Shown here: in pieces, positions 1 to 8,916 of the stretch
Layout: the number at the start of each line of letters is the position of its first letter
Numbering within the stretch: the stretch's first letter is position 1
DNA from: Arthrobacter_H sp030452125
GTDB taxonomy: Bacteria; Actinomycetota; Actinomycetes; Actinomycetales; Micrococcaceae
Assembly (NCBI GenBank): GCA_052379645.1
Contig: JBQSYU010000004.1
DNA length: 64,000 nucleotides
Strand: one strand, 5' to 3'
Made by a program: the position numbers and the translations under genes
The notes under the pieces: generated by a model
Told to the model about the DNA's origin: nothing
Databases searched by the model: none
The model's input: only the letters and a program-made list of their open reading frames with translations

Positions 1-334
1 GTTGGGTCTGTACCAACGGCCACAACTCCTCGGACGCGAGATCACTGAGCGCGCGGCCCTGCCATTGGCCATAATCGCACTCTGTTAGGGCTTGATCGAC
101 CACCGTGCCCGGTGTGCCGGTCTGGCGCTCGAGGATGATTTCGGTGGTTTCCCGACAACGCTCAAGTGGGCTCGATACCACCCCGGCAATGGGGACGGGC
201 GCGATCCGTTCTCCGGTCAGAGCGGCCTGGTCACGCCCGACCGAGTCCAAGCTGACGCCAGCGGCTCGGCCAGCTAGCAGACCAGTGGCATTAGCTGTGG
301 TGCGGCCGTGCCGCACGAGAAGAACTGTCGCCAT
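1..334 (-). CDS. Histidine phosphatase (phosphoglycerate mutase-like) family protein, C-terminus outside window
   Basis: The N-terminal 111 codons are present; the gene continues beyond position 1. The protein opens with a hydrophobic beta strand followed by Arg-His-Gly at residues 8-10, the phospho-accepting histidine motif of the histidine phosphatase superfamily. A second conserved block, SSPLERCRETTE near residue 55, supplies the usual arginine. The start is the ATG at 334, preceded by TAGGCT at 346-341 with only six bases between, so the message is probably leaderless. The substrate cannot be told from this half; MSMEG_4193-type actinobacterial members are a reasonable comparison (inference). 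Confidence 0.85.
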   Translation of the reverse strand, partial: MATVLLVRHGRTTANATGLLAGRAAGVSLDSVGRDQAALTGERIAPVPIAGVVSSPLERCRETTEIILERQTGTPGTVVDQALTECDYGQWQGRALSDLASEELWPLVQTQ

Positions 335-617
335 CCACCCAGCCTAGCCACCCATTAGCTGGGGGGCGTGAATCGGGCTGGGGCGTGCGTCGACAGTTCA
401 TGCGATGTACAAGATGACCAGAGGGTGGTCCGTGACGTGACGGGGTCGACTCCCGCTCTACCATCCGACACCTATCGGCTGACCACCTACGGCGGCGGCG
501 GGGAACCCGGAGCGTGTCATCTTCTGTCGGTCGTTGGAACTTTCCGCCGTTCTGTTGGAAGGTTGGCTGAAGGGCCAATTTTAGGTCCAACCGACATTTA
601 TGAAGGAGCATCAAACC

Positions 618-1058
618 ATGACTTTTTCCGTCTATCTTTCCGGTGAGATCCACACCGACTGGCGTGATGAGATCCAGCGTGGTGCAGAGGCCCTCGGGCT
701 CGACGTGGAATTCACCTCGCCGGTGACCGACCACCCCGCAAGCGACGCCGCAGGCGACCACCTCGGCGAGACCTCTAGCCAATTCTGGCGTGATCACCAG
801 TCCTCCAAGGTCAACTCCATTCGTACGCGCACGCTGATTGAACAGAGTGATTTGGTGGTGGTCCGCTTCGGAGATAAGTACAAACAATGGAACGCCGCCT
901 TCGATGCCGGCTACTGCGCAGCTCTGGGCAAGCCATACATGACGTTGCACGACGAAGACATCGTCCATCCGCTCAAGGAGGTCGACGCCGAAGCACAGGC
1001 TTGGTGCAAGACCACTGCTCAGGTGGTGCAGACACTGCAGTACGTACTCAAGGCATAA
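618..1058 (+). CDS. YtoQ family protein
   Basis: A 146-residue cytosolic protein beginning MTFSVYLSGEIHTDWR, which matches the YtoQ family as I remember it. These proteins share a fold reminiscent of nucleoside 2-deoxyribosyltransferases: an early SGEIH segment and a late segment with acidic and aromatic residues (NAAFDAGYCAALGKPY near 95-110). No function is established. The ATG at 618 was chosen over the in-frame ATG at 600 because a GAAGGAG ribosome site (602-608) sits ten bases upstream. It stands alone, with about 280 bases of non-coding DNA on its left and a degraded gene on its right. Confidence 0.8.
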   Translation: MTFSVYLSGEIHTDWRDEIQRGAEALGLDVEFTSPVTDHPASDAAGDHLGETSSQFWRDHQSSKVNSIRTRTLIEQSDLVVVRFGDKYKQWNAAFDAGYCAALGKPYMTLHDEDIVHPLKEVDAEAQAWCKTTAQVVQTLQYVLKA

Positions 1059-1209
1059 AACAGCGGTTGCTCCGTGCTGGAACGCGGTCGACTTTCGCCT
1101 CACCGCATTGCCGCGTTCCGGTTCCACCGTTGTCCCTGGGCCGGCATCGGCCCCTGATGCACGAACTTCGTGCTCGCCTTGAGTGCACGACGGAATGACG
1201 GGGTGATCG

Positions 1210-1644
1210 GAGTGCTTCGATGTCGTCGGCCAGGTCGGAGACGGGCCGACGCCCGTCAAGCTCGATGGTTGCGCCTCGCCGTAGCTGTGGTTCGACGTCC
1301 CTCGGATTCCGGCGCACTTCATCCTGCTGTGCCCTGGTGCGTCCGTACGGGTTGTTCGTCCTGTTGGCGACACGCTCGATGAGAGCCTGGACCGGAGCGT
1401 TCAGCAGCACCACGTGGTCGAACCGGTCGTAGAACCTTCCCTGGTTCTCGACGGTGCCCGAGATCAGCAAATCATCGTGCCGGGCCAGGAGGTCGCTCAT
1501 TCTCGACTCGTCCCAGACGCTTCCCGGCAACTCCCAGTTGTCGTAGTCCGTATCAACGGTGAGGTGTCCCCGAATGGCAAGCTCTTCGAGCAACGTCGAC
1601 ATCCCGGCACCGGACATGCCGGTGATGAGGATGCGGGCCCTGAC
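1210..1644 (-). pseudogene. Degraded P-loop kinase / AAA-type ATP-binding protein
   Basis: The reverse strand encodes about 145 residues resembling small P-loop kinase-like proteins: strand ARILITG, P-loop GMSGAGMST, the block VDTDYDNWELP, the block GTVENQGRFYDRFDHVVLL, and RTNNPYGRT. Three defects argue it is dead. The Walker A lysine is methionine (GAGMST where GAGKST is expected). No ATG, GTG or TTG lies in frame for at least 45 codons upstream, and the valine where a start would be expected is GTC. The frame also runs past the expected C-terminus into sequence of no apparent sense. It could still be translated as part of a longer frame, but that looks unlikely. Confidence 0.65.
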
Positions 1645-2062
1645 GCAAGCGTAATGGACTTCCTGAAAGACGGATGTGAATCCTGCGCGCGTCGAGGGTT
1701 GGACTGGAGACCTCCAGCTTCCAGGGCTTCTTCGGGCCGGAACCCGGCTGGTTTCAGCTTCAACGTTTATTTCCGGGGGAGCGCAGTCGGATGCACCCGG
1801 TGGCCCACGGTACGAGCCGTCAGGGCACGTCACTTCGGACGACAGGAATCGGTGTCGAGGAGGCGGACGTTTGAATAGCACTTTTGATGCTGCGGCCTCA
1901 GTGCTGGTACCGACTATGCCACCGTGGACTACCGCTCTAAAAGGGTACATATGGCGAGCTACGACGGCTGCCCTGGAGCCTTGTTGTAGCGTAGTCGATG
2001 TGGAGAATTCAACGGCGTTCGTTCGGGCACTGGAAGAGCTACAGACCACCGGGGTAGTGACG

Positions 2063-2653
2063 ATGCCGGGTAGACCCGCCGGATGGTCGAAAGCGAGACG
2101 ATGGTTGTTCCTGGTACTCATCGGGCTCGTGAGTCTGGTCGGCTTGGGTGCGGCCATCGCTTTGGGCTTGGTTCTGTCCGGCGAGAGTCTCCGGGTCACG
2201 GGGGCGACCATTTCCGGCATCATCTCGGTCTACGCCATGCTCTTTGGCGGGCTGGCCCTACTGATTACGACGTATCGGCGTCAGCTCGAGTTCGCTGATC
2301 TTGAACGTGAAGAGGTCAGGCTTGAAACTCGTGGAATGACGCTGCGCGGTATCGGTCCGATTCCCTGGCAGGACTTCGAGCCAGCCAGAAGCATGATGGT
2401 GCGCGCCGAGCATAGCGGTAGTTACACCCTTCGCGCCGTGATGCCGTTGACGCAGTTGGGGCTCGTCAATGTGAATCAACGGATGCCTCGGCAATTGCGC
2501 GGGCGCATCTCACCAGCCGTGGGGCCGTTCTGGAGCCGCCGCCACCGCTGGTTATATGTCCCCGGGGTGGAAGGGATGCCAGAGGGCGCCGTGATGGAAC
2601 TGATCAACACGGCTCACTGGATGTTTGGCCAGACAGTTCACACTCACCCATGA
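2063..2653 (+). CDS. Conserved membrane protein of unknown function
   Basis: Predicted protein of 196 residues. Two hydrophobic helices occur near the N-terminus (about residues 12-35, starting LFLVLIGLVSLVGLG, and about 45-67, VYAMLFGGLALLITTY). A cytosolic tail of about 120 residues follows, with the block RGIGPIPWQDFEPA. The tail looks like a PH-like beta domain, since similar actinobacterial proteins pair two helices with such a domain, but I cannot confirm the family. The ATG at 2063 was chosen to begin just before the first helix; an in-frame GTG at 2000 would add 21 residues, and neither has a good ribosome site. No operon partner is visible. Confidence 0.6.
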   Translation: MPGRPAGWSKARRWLFLVLIGLVSLVGLGAAIALGLVLSGESLRVTGATISGIISVYAMLFGGLALLITTYRRQLEFADLEREEVRLETRGMTLRGIGPIPWQDFEPARSMMVRAEHSGSYTLRAVMPLTQLGLVNVNQRMPRQLRGRISPAVGPFWSRRHRWLYVPGVEGMPEGAVMELINTAHWMFGQTVHTHP

Positions 2654-2911
2654 GCTGGCAGCGGGTCAACGCAGGGCCGGATCCCGCCCGTTCTTCGGCA
2701 TGCGACCAGGTCTATTCAATAGAGGCGGGCCGGTTGCACGACGCTGCGATGAGCAGAGCTGCGACGTAACAACCCCCGATGACATTCGTAGGGAGGACCC
2801 GTCACGAGGCGTCCATGGGCCACGCCCATGGGACGGGTGCCGGGGATACTGCCAAGCTTTGGGCGGGATACGATCGCGAAGCCATGGACCGCACACACCG
2901 GAGGAGGCGCG
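2654..2911. other. Intergenic DNA with a hairpin ahead of the nuclease-like gene
   Basis: No gene is seen here. A stem pairs 2811-2820 with 2824-2834 (one bulged base, 3-nt loop), and ACCCGTC just upstream can pair with GACGGGT just downstream, making a longer nested hairpin at about 2797-2839. There is no T tract after it, so it could be a factor-independent terminator for the membrane gene only in a loose sense, or a leader structure for the following gene. Confidence 0.4.
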
Positions 2912-4108
2912 ATGACCAACGATCTCGTGACGGGCATGCTCCCGGTGCTCGGAAGATCCTTGGAGCCAGGGTTCAATGTCTTCGACGTGATGCACCACGG
3001 ACTCCACGAGAAACAGATCTCCAACGTCTTCACGTGGCTTCTGGAGGTCGAAGGTTCCCACCGACTCGGCGACGCCTTCATGAAAATCCTCATCGACGAA
3101 GTTAATCGTCAGAAGACCGGCGCTGAACCGCTTCCGGACGCCGGCTACTGGGTCCGGCAGGAAGTGAACACTGCTGTGGCGGATGAGCCGGCAGACATCG
3201 CCGATATGGTTCTCGAGAGCGATGCCGCGGTGCTCGTCGTTGAGAATTACTTCACCTCCGACGGGCATGGCCATAGTTACGAGGGATATCTTAAATACAG
3301 CCGACGCGACGGACGGAGGGGCGCCGTCGTGCTCCTCTGCCGAGACCGGGATGAAACGCTTCAGACCCAAGGCTGGAAGAACGCCCCGGTTCTCACCTAC
3401 AGCCTGTTGATCGAGCGGCTTCGCGGAGTGATCGATCGCGATCCCGGCTACCGCCAACGGAACCCGGAGGCCTATTCGTTCCTTGACCAGATGAGTCAGA
3501 AATTTTCGAACGGGAGGGGACTCGTGGAAGAGCAGGATGTGGTCGGCTTCGTCGTCGCGATGTGCGCGACGGGAGAAGCGAGGAGGTATCAGGGCAAGTG
3601 GCAGGACGTGGAGGCGGAAAAGTTCGCGAACGATCTGGCAGTTCAAGCGCGTGAGCGTTTCGGTGAGGGCCGTGAACTCCTGAAGAGACTGAAGTTGCAG
3701 GCGCGCCTCTTCGCTGCCAACGTCCTGAAAGACCAACTGAACGCAACGTTCGGCCCCGAATACGTGCAAGAGGTAAGTGCACGTTATGCCGGGATATACG
3801 AATGGACGGTCAATTTTGAGGTGCCCGGAGGAGGAACTGACTTCGGAGAATGTCAGCTGCAGCTCAAGTTCGGCCCCTCTGCCTGGTTCGCGAACGAGCA
3901 GGACCCGAACTGGAGGCAGACGGTGGCTGGGGCGTCGGTCGACTACTCACATCTTTTCATCACCCGGGCGGAGACCCGTGAGGTTCGGCAGAGCGAAGTC
4001 ACCATCGGTGAAGTTCTCGACGGGCTTGATCAGTCCGATAGGCGACTGCACGATGAGATCGTGAGGCTGTTGGATGGTGATGGAACTATCGTTTCGTCGG
4101 AGTCATAG
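2912..4108 (+). CDS. PD-(D/E)XK nuclease superfamily protein (PDDEXK_4-like)
   Basis: A 398-residue soluble protein. Residues about 94-115 read DIADMVLESDAAVLVVENYF, the order of a PD-(D/E)XK core: acidic residue, short hairpin, then Glu at the end of a hydrophobic strand. The residue two after that Glu is Tyr rather than the usual Lys, so activity is uncertain. Other blocks are VFDVMHHGLHEKQISNVFTW near 27-46, HSYEGYLKY near 123 and AVVLLCRDRDE near 140. The start at 2912 follows a strong GGAGGAGG site (2900-2907). No partner restriction, methylase or defence gene adjoins it; the flanks hold broken genes, which fits a mobile or accessory setting. The substrate is unknown. Confidence 0.65.
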   Translation: MTNDLVTGMLPVLGRSLEPGFNVFDVMHHGLHEKQISNVFTWLLEVEGSHRLGDAFMKILIDEVNRQKTGAEPLPDAGYWVRQEVNTAVADEPADIADMVLESDAAVLVVENYFTSDGHGHSYEGYLKYSRRDGRRGAVVLLCRDRDETLQTQGWKNAPVLTYSLLIERLRGVIDRDPGYRQRNPEAYSFLDQMSQKFSNGRGLVEEQDVVGFVVAMCATGEARRYQGKWQDVEAEKFANDLAVQARERFGEGRELLKRLKLQARLFAANVLKDQLNATFGPEYVQEVSARYAGIYEWTVNFEVPGGGTDFGECQLQLKFGPSAWFANEQDPNWRQTVAGASVDYSHLFITRAETREVRQSEVTIGEVLDGLDQSDRRLHDEIVRLLDGDGTIVSSES

Positions 4109-4421
4109 AGGCGGAACTGCCTGCCCCGCCTTCTGCGCCACGGCTAGTTGACCGGTGTTGTGCCGGCCTGCGAAGTCTCGGGCCGAAGCCAGCTCCAGGC
4201 GAGTGACCTCTCCCCACGGAACCCCGGCGTTGTGCACACGGCCCTGATGCACGGCTTCATCAGGCAGGGACCGTCTCCTTGTCCTGCGCCATGGCGACGC
4301 CGTCGACATCCGTATCAGTCTCGAGCATGCTTCACGCGCCGGGCTCTACGATGGTGACGAGAGAGGGCCTTGCCTACTAACTCTGGGGGTACTTGCCCCA
4401 GGTCATTCGAAGGAAGTGTGC
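4109..4421. other. Intergenic DNA, no convincing gene
   Basis: About 310 bases between the nuclease-like gene and the broken membrane-protein gene. A short reverse-strand frame (4103-4309) ends in a plausible-looking peptide (TRLELASARDFAGRH) but has no ribosome site and no family I recognise. It may be a remnant; nothing firm can be called. Confidence 0.4.
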
Positions 4422-5193
4422 GTGTCAGAGTTCAGGGCTCCGGCTCCTCGGCCCGGAACGGGCGCTCCCAGCCCTGTTCTTCCGTCCCGTAGGCCGGTTG
4501 TTGTCTGGAATCCTGATGCCGATACTCCCTGATGGCTCTGGGCACGCTTCTGGTGTTCTGGGGCTGCTATTGGGCCGGCACCACGTGCAACGACTGATTC
4601 CTCATGGGCGGAATCGTTGTCGCGGGAACGCACATCCCGGCACTCATCGTTCTACAACGATGACGCGATGGGCTGGAAGGACTCGGCATCCATCTCTGGT
4701 TCCTTGCACTGTCGCTCATCATCTCGCTCGTCCTGGGAGGGGCCCTGCGTTCCAGCTGTTCCATGTGGCTGCCGAACAGGGAGTGCCCGCCGTACCGCAG
4801 CTCATGGCGAACCTCGTGGTTTTGTAGGAACCGTTCTTCGTCTTCGGCTGGTTGTTCCTTCGCTGGGAACGTGCTTTCGGCTGGCTGCCAGCGATTCTGC
4901 TGACCGGAATCGGGTTAGCGCTGCAGCATGTCGGCTCGGTTCCTTTCGCACAAGCCATCGGCTTCGGCCTGTTCGCGGTGCTTTTCGGCATCGTTTTCGC
5001 ATTTGTGCGGAACCTCTTGATCCTGTGGCCGTTGTTCTATCCCGTCGCCAGTGGAATCGGGACGCTGCAAGCCGGCTATCTGATGGGGTGGCCCGAGGCG
5101 TTCTCTGGCGCGGTATTACTGGCGGTGCAAATCGTTGTCCACGTCGTAGTTTTCCGGATCAGCCGCCGGGGAAGGCAGCCCGCCGGGACCTGA
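4422..5193 (+). pseudogene. Broken CPBP-like intramembrane protease / membrane protein gene
   Basis: One membrane protein can be pieced together across all three forward frames. It starts at GTG 4422 after AAGGAAG (frame 3, SEFRAPAPRPGTGAP), moves to frame 2 (LGTLLVFWGCYWAGT; HLWFLALSLIISLVLGG), then to frame 1 at about 4740 (GPAFQLFHVAAEQGV; EPFFVFGWLFLRWERAFG; a long hydrophobic tail to 5193). Frames are interrupted by TGA at 4530, 4595 and 4661 and by TAG at 4825. The tail, with its EPFF segment, ALQHVGSVP and several helices, recalls CPBP (CAAX protease and bacteriocin-processing) proteins, though divergently. Too many lesions are present for sequencing error to explain. The last 113 codons alone form an open frame (4852-5193) but lack a start signal. 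Confidence 0.75.
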
Positions 5194-5282
5194 GGCTGCC
5201 AAGGGGTGGTTTCGGACAGCAGGGATTGCTCTACTGGGAACACGGTTGCTAGCCGCAGTGAAACCCCGACAGGAGTGAAGAA

Positions 5283-5720
5283 ATGAGCAAGGTCCCGGTT
5301 CCTCCCACCACGTTGGCTATCTGCCTTACAGGGCAATACCTGCTGATGCGCCAGCGTGCGGTGACACCGACCTCGGCCACCGTGGCCGCTGTTCTTTCAC
5401 TGGCCTCGGGATCCCTCGTCGTGGGCAGCTTATGGGAGTTCCGACGCCAGCGCACCAGCTTCGATCCGGTCGACGTGGAGGCCGCCACGTCGCTGGTGGT
5501 CCGGGGACCGAACCGGCTGACCAGGAATCCGATGTACCTCGGCATGGCCGGCCTGCTGGCTGCCCACGCGATCCTGCGTCGGTCCGCCGTCGCCGTGCTG
5601 CCGATGGCAGCGTTCGTCCTGGTCATGGGCCGCGTGCAGATCCCCCTCGAAGAAAAGGCATTGAAAGCGAGGTTCGGAGCAGACTACGGGCGCTACCGTG
5701 GCTCGGTGCCCCGCTGGTGA
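5283..5720 (+). CDS. ICMT/phospholipid methyltransferase-like integral membrane protein
   Basis: A 145-residue protein with about four hydrophobic segments. It carries the family signature GPNRLTRNPMYLGM (about residues 79-92) and the C-terminal block EEKALKARFGADYGRYRGSVPRW, typical of isoprenylcysteine carboxyl methyltransferase/PEMT-like enzymes that use S-adenosylmethionine at the membrane face. The substrate is unknown; bacterial members are usually unassigned. The ATG at 5283 has an AGGAG site eight bases upstream. It lies directly after the broken membrane-protein gene and before a frameshifted oxidoreductase. Confidence 0.82.
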   Translation: MSKVPVPPTTLAICLTGQYLLMRQRAVTPTSATVAAVLSLASGSLVVGSLWEFRRQRTSFDPVDVEAATSLVVRGPNRLTRNPMYLGMAGLLAAHAILRRSAVAVLPMAAFVLVMGRVQIPLEEKALKARFGADYGRYRGSVPRW

Positions 5721-5897
5721 ACCGTTGTCCGGTCTGCCGCCCCGGAGCCGGCCGCGCGTCGATTACCCGGAGCAGCGCGCCTCGCGGCCCTGGTGGCAAG
5801 AACGTCCCCGAAGGGGGCTTGAGTGCGGAAACCGGGCCCTGACCGACGTACGCTGACCCATGGATGTTGGATCGGCCACGGGAAAGAAGCGGCAGTC

Positions 5898-6507
5898 ATG
5901 AAGATTGGGATATTGGGGACGGGCAGTGTCGCGCAGGCCCTCGCGGGCGGATGCATCGACGTCGGACACGAAGTAACCCTGGGCTCGCGACAGCCGGAGT
6001 CACGCACGGGGCTCCCTTTCCCTGTCGCTACCCTGGAAGCGACGGCCCGAGATGCCGAGGTGATCGTGAACGCGACGCCGGGGGCCGCGTCCGTGGAACT
6101 ACTCGGTCAGCTGGATTCGGCCGCTTTCAGCGGAAAACTACTCATCGACGTTGCCAACGCCGCCACCTCCGGATTCAACCACCTGTACCCGGGCTCCAGC
6201 CTCGGCGAAAAGCTGCAGGAGATGCTTCCCCAGGCACAAGTCGTCAAGACGATGAACACCTGCGCCGGCAAAATCTTCGTGAACCCCTCCCTGCTGGAGC
6301 CGAGCAGCATCTTCCTCTCCGGAGATAATGTCGGGGCCAAAGATCGGACGACGTCACTCCTTGGGGGAACTGGGCTGGACCTCGGAATCCATCGTGGACC
6401 TGGGCGGGATCGAGACCGCCAAGGGGCCGGAGCACTACTTCATCATGTGGGCGTATCTCACGGACGCGCTGGGCACCACGGCCCTCAACATGCAGGTCGT
6501 TCGCTGA
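5898..6507 (+). pseudogene. NAD(P)-binding protein of the F420-dependent NADP reductase type, frameshifted
   Basis: The start MKIGILGTGSVAQALAGG carries the GxGxxA dinucleotide-binding loop, followed by VTLGSR and VIVNATPG, as in NADPH-dependent F420 reductase-like proteins. The frame is correct to about residue 155 (KDRTTSLL). It then needs one G fewer in the G5 run at 6363-6367 to continue as GELGWTSESIVDLGG, then GPEHYFIMWAYLTDALG, and stop at TGA 6505-6507. The repaired product is 202 residues, normal for the family. As written, the frame runs off into an unrelated tail ending at 6605. A homopolymer error in sequencing is as likely as a true mutation. The ATG at 5898 was chosen as the start of the Rossmann strand. 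Confidence 0.75.
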
Positions 6508-6718
6508 CGAACGAAGTGGCCCGTGTGGTCGACCGGAGTCTGCACTTCGGGACCGGCCCGCTGCCGGCCTGCACACGCTCCAGGACGGTAGCGCCAGGCC
6601 GATGAGGAATATACGGCTCCCCACGACGTTGTACCCAGCGGAAGCCGTCGTCTGAAACCCGATCATGGGCGGAGCGACGGACGCTCTCGGCGCCGAATCG
6701 GCGCAATCGGAGGTTTTC

Positions 6719-7411
6719 GTGTCAACAGCAGATAAAGGTCGCGTCATTGTCCTGGGCGGTCATGGAAAGATCGCCCTTCTGGCGGCGCCCAAGCTCAAGG
6801 ACGCGGGGTACGCCGTCGAATCCGTGATCCGTTCCGCGGATCAAAGGGGCGACATCGAAGCCGCCGGGGCCAGCCCGGTTGTTCTCGACCTGGAGAATGC
6901 TGACGCCGAGGCGTTGACGCAGGCGTTCTCCGGTGCGCAGGCCGTGGTCTTCTCCGCCGGAGCCGGCGGCGGTAGCCCCGAACGCACACGCTCGGTCGAC
7001 TTCGAAGCGGCGGCCCGTACCATGGATGCCGCCGAAGCAGCCGGCGTCAAGCGATTCGTGATGGTCTCCTATGCCGGCGCAGGTGTTGATGCCGACCGGC
7101 TCGATCCGGAGGACTCGTTCCATCCCTACGCGCAGGCCAAGCATGATGCGGATGCCCATCTGCGGCAGACAGGTCTGGATTTCACGATCCTTGGCCCCGG
7201 ACGGCTCACCTTGGAGCCGGCCAGCGGAAAGATTACGATCGCTGATTTCGAGGGCACGATCGCCGGCCAGGCGCCCGCGGGCGATGAAGCCGTGACCTCC
7301 CGCGAGAACGTAGCCGAGGTCCTGGCCCACGTGCTCTCGGACGGGGCTGCGATTGGCCGCACAGTCAACTTCTATGACGGTGACACCCCGATCGCCGAAG
7401 CGATCAACTAA
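6719..7411 (+). CDS. NAD(P)H-binding SDR-family protein (NmrA/YwnB-like)
   Basis: A 230-residue atypical short-chain dehydrogenase. Residues 8-20 read VIVLGGHGKIALL, the GxxGxxG-type cofactor loop. VVFSAGAGGGSPERTRSVD (near 78) and KRFVMVSYAGAG (near 110) mark strands 4 and 5, and HPYAQAKHDAD holds the Tyr/Lys-like positions. Relatives bind NAD(P)H and act as reductases or redox sensors; the substrate here is unknown. The GTG at 6719 was chosen because GGAGG (6709-6713) is well spaced; the in-frame ATG at 6665 has no ribosome site. It follows the frameshifted gene after a 210-base gap. Confidence 0.8.
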   Translation: MSTADKGRVIVLGGHGKIALLAAPKLKDAGYAVESVIRSADQRGDIEAAGASPVVLDLENADAEALTQAFSGAQAVVFSAGAGGGSPERTRSVDFEAAARTMDAAEAAGVKRFVMVSYAGAGVDADRLDPEDSFHPYAQAKHDADAHLRQTGLDFTILGPGRLTLEPASGKITIADFEGTIAGQAPAGDEAVTSRENVAEVLAHVLSDGAAIGRTVNFYDGDTPIAEAIN

Positions 7412-7660
7412 GCAGATCGATGACCCTCCGGGGGGCCGGCCGCCGTTCCGGGTCGGCCCCCGGCAGTGGTCGCCTCTTCCGGACCTTCGCTCTGCGGGGA
7501 GGATCATGGGGAGAGGGCTGCAGATAACGAATGGACTGTGAAATCGGTTCCGGTCGATGTTTAATCCGAGTCGTTTCTTGAGGTGTCCTGTAGTCTGCTG
7601 CGACCAACGGCAGATCGAAACTGCCTTGTTTGCAAGTCCGGACCAATAAGGAGGCTTCCC

Positions 7661-8878
7661 ATGGAAGACATCGATTGGATAGGTATGGCGCAAAAGGTCG
7701 GCATGGCCATCGTCATACTCATTGTGACGTGGATTATTGCCAAGGTCGTGAAATGGGCCATTGGCAAGGTTGTCGGCCGCGTATCGTTCTTGCAGAAGCA
7801 AGACGGCGATGGTGCATCGACCGGAGAATCGATTGGCAGTATCGGTTCGTTGATCGTCTGGCTGTTCGGCCTGGTGGCCATCCTCCAGGTGTTCGCCCTG
7901 GACGCAGTCCTGACACCGATTCAGGAACTCCTGTCCACGCTGATGGGCTTCCTGCCCAACGTCATCGGGGCCGCTGTGGTCTTCTTCATCGGCTTCGTGA
8001 TAGCGAAAATCGCCAAGCAGCTCATTGCCTCCGCCATCGGAATGCTCAACTTCAACAGCATTGCCGGAAAGATGAAGCAGGTTGATCCGACCTCGGGTGC
8101 CGGGGCAACACCGACCCCAGCCCAGCCGTCAGGTGCCGCCGAGGCACAGGCGGGAGCCGGGATGGACTCCCGGAAGATCGGCTCCATGGTCGGCAATCTG
8201 GTGTTTGCCGTCATCTTGATCGTGGTGGGCATCGCAGCTCTCCAGATCCTCGACATCTCGGTCATCTCCGATCCGGCCGAGCAGATGCTCACCATGATCC
8301 TCAACGCGATCCCGATGATCATCGCGGCCCTGGTGCTGCTGGGCATCGGCGTCCTCATCGCAAAGTTCGTCGGTGGCATCCTGGAGGCCACGTTGCGTGG
8401 TCTTGGAACCGACCGGGCAGCAACGAACCTCGGGATTCTGAGCGCCGACAAGAGCGCCTCGACCATTCTGACCCGCGTGGCACAAGTGGCCATCGTGGTG
8501 TTCTTCGGGATCATGGCTGCTCAAGCGCTTGGTTTCCCCGAGATCTCGGATCTGCTGAACACGGTGTTCGCACTCGGGGGCCGGGTGCTGTTTGGCGTCG
8601 TTATCGTCGCCGTCGGCTTCCTGATCGCCAAACTGGTGTCCAGTGCCATGGGGGCCGGCACGGGAAGCACCGTCGCCAAGTACGTCATCATCGGGCTTTT
8701 CGCCGCGATTGGACTGAAGTACATGGGCATTGCCGACTCGATCATCACGCTGGGCTTCGGCGCCGTGGTCGTGGGCGGTGCTCTGGCTGCGGCGCTGGCC
8801 TTTGGGCTGGGTGGACGCGATGCCGCGGCACGCGTCCTGGCAGAGAAGGACCCGAAAAAGCACGTGACACCCGAGTAG
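7661..8878 (+). CDS. Mechanosensitive-channel-type membrane protein with TM_helix repeats (CmpX-like)
   Basis: A 405-residue integral membrane protein built from repeated hydrophobic pairs, such as GFLPNVIGAAVVFFIGFVIA, ALVLLGIGVLIAKFVGGIL and GGRVLFGVVIVAVGFLIAK. This is the 'conserved TM helix' repeat of CmpX/MscS-related proteins. A Pro/Ala-rich cytosolic linker (about residues 150-175) separates two halves. The C-terminal helix region ends GLGGRDAAARVLAEKD, the usual MscS-like entry to the beta domain, but the beta domain itself is absent, so it may be a small stress-related channel. The ATG at 7661 follows AAGGAGG. It stands alone, and a strong hairpin follows. Confidence 0.85.
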   Translation: MEDIDWIGMAQKVGMAIVILIVTWIIAKVVKWAIGKVVGRVSFLQKQDGDGASTGESIGSIGSLIVWLFGLVAILQVFALDAVLTPIQELLSTLMGFLPNVIGAAVVFFIGFVIAKIAKQLIASAIGMLNFNSIAGKMKQVDPTSGAGATPTPAQPSGAAEAQAGAGMDSRKIGSMVGNLVFAVILIVVGIAALQILDISVISDPAEQMLTMILNAIPMIIAALVLLGIGVLIAKFVGGILEATLRGLGTDRAATNLGILSADKSASTILTRVAQVAIVVFFGIMAAQALGFPEISDLLNTVFALGGRVLFGVVIVAVGFLIAKLVSSAMGAGTGSTVAKYVIIGLFAAIGLKYMGIADSIITLGFGAVVVGGALAAALAFGLGGRDAAARVLAEKDPKKHVTPE

Positions 8879-8916
8879 GAGCTCCACGAACGTCTCGTTG
8901 GATGACGTTCTCATGA

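Noticed and set aside
1048..2223. A 391-codon reverse frame as one long protein
   Set aside because: Only about 145 codons in the middle resemble a protein; the flanks read as random sequence, so it was called a degraded gene instead.
4103..4309. A 68-codon reverse frame after the nuclease-like gene
   Set aside because: It has no ribosome site and I recognise no family; it may be a remnant but cannot be supported.
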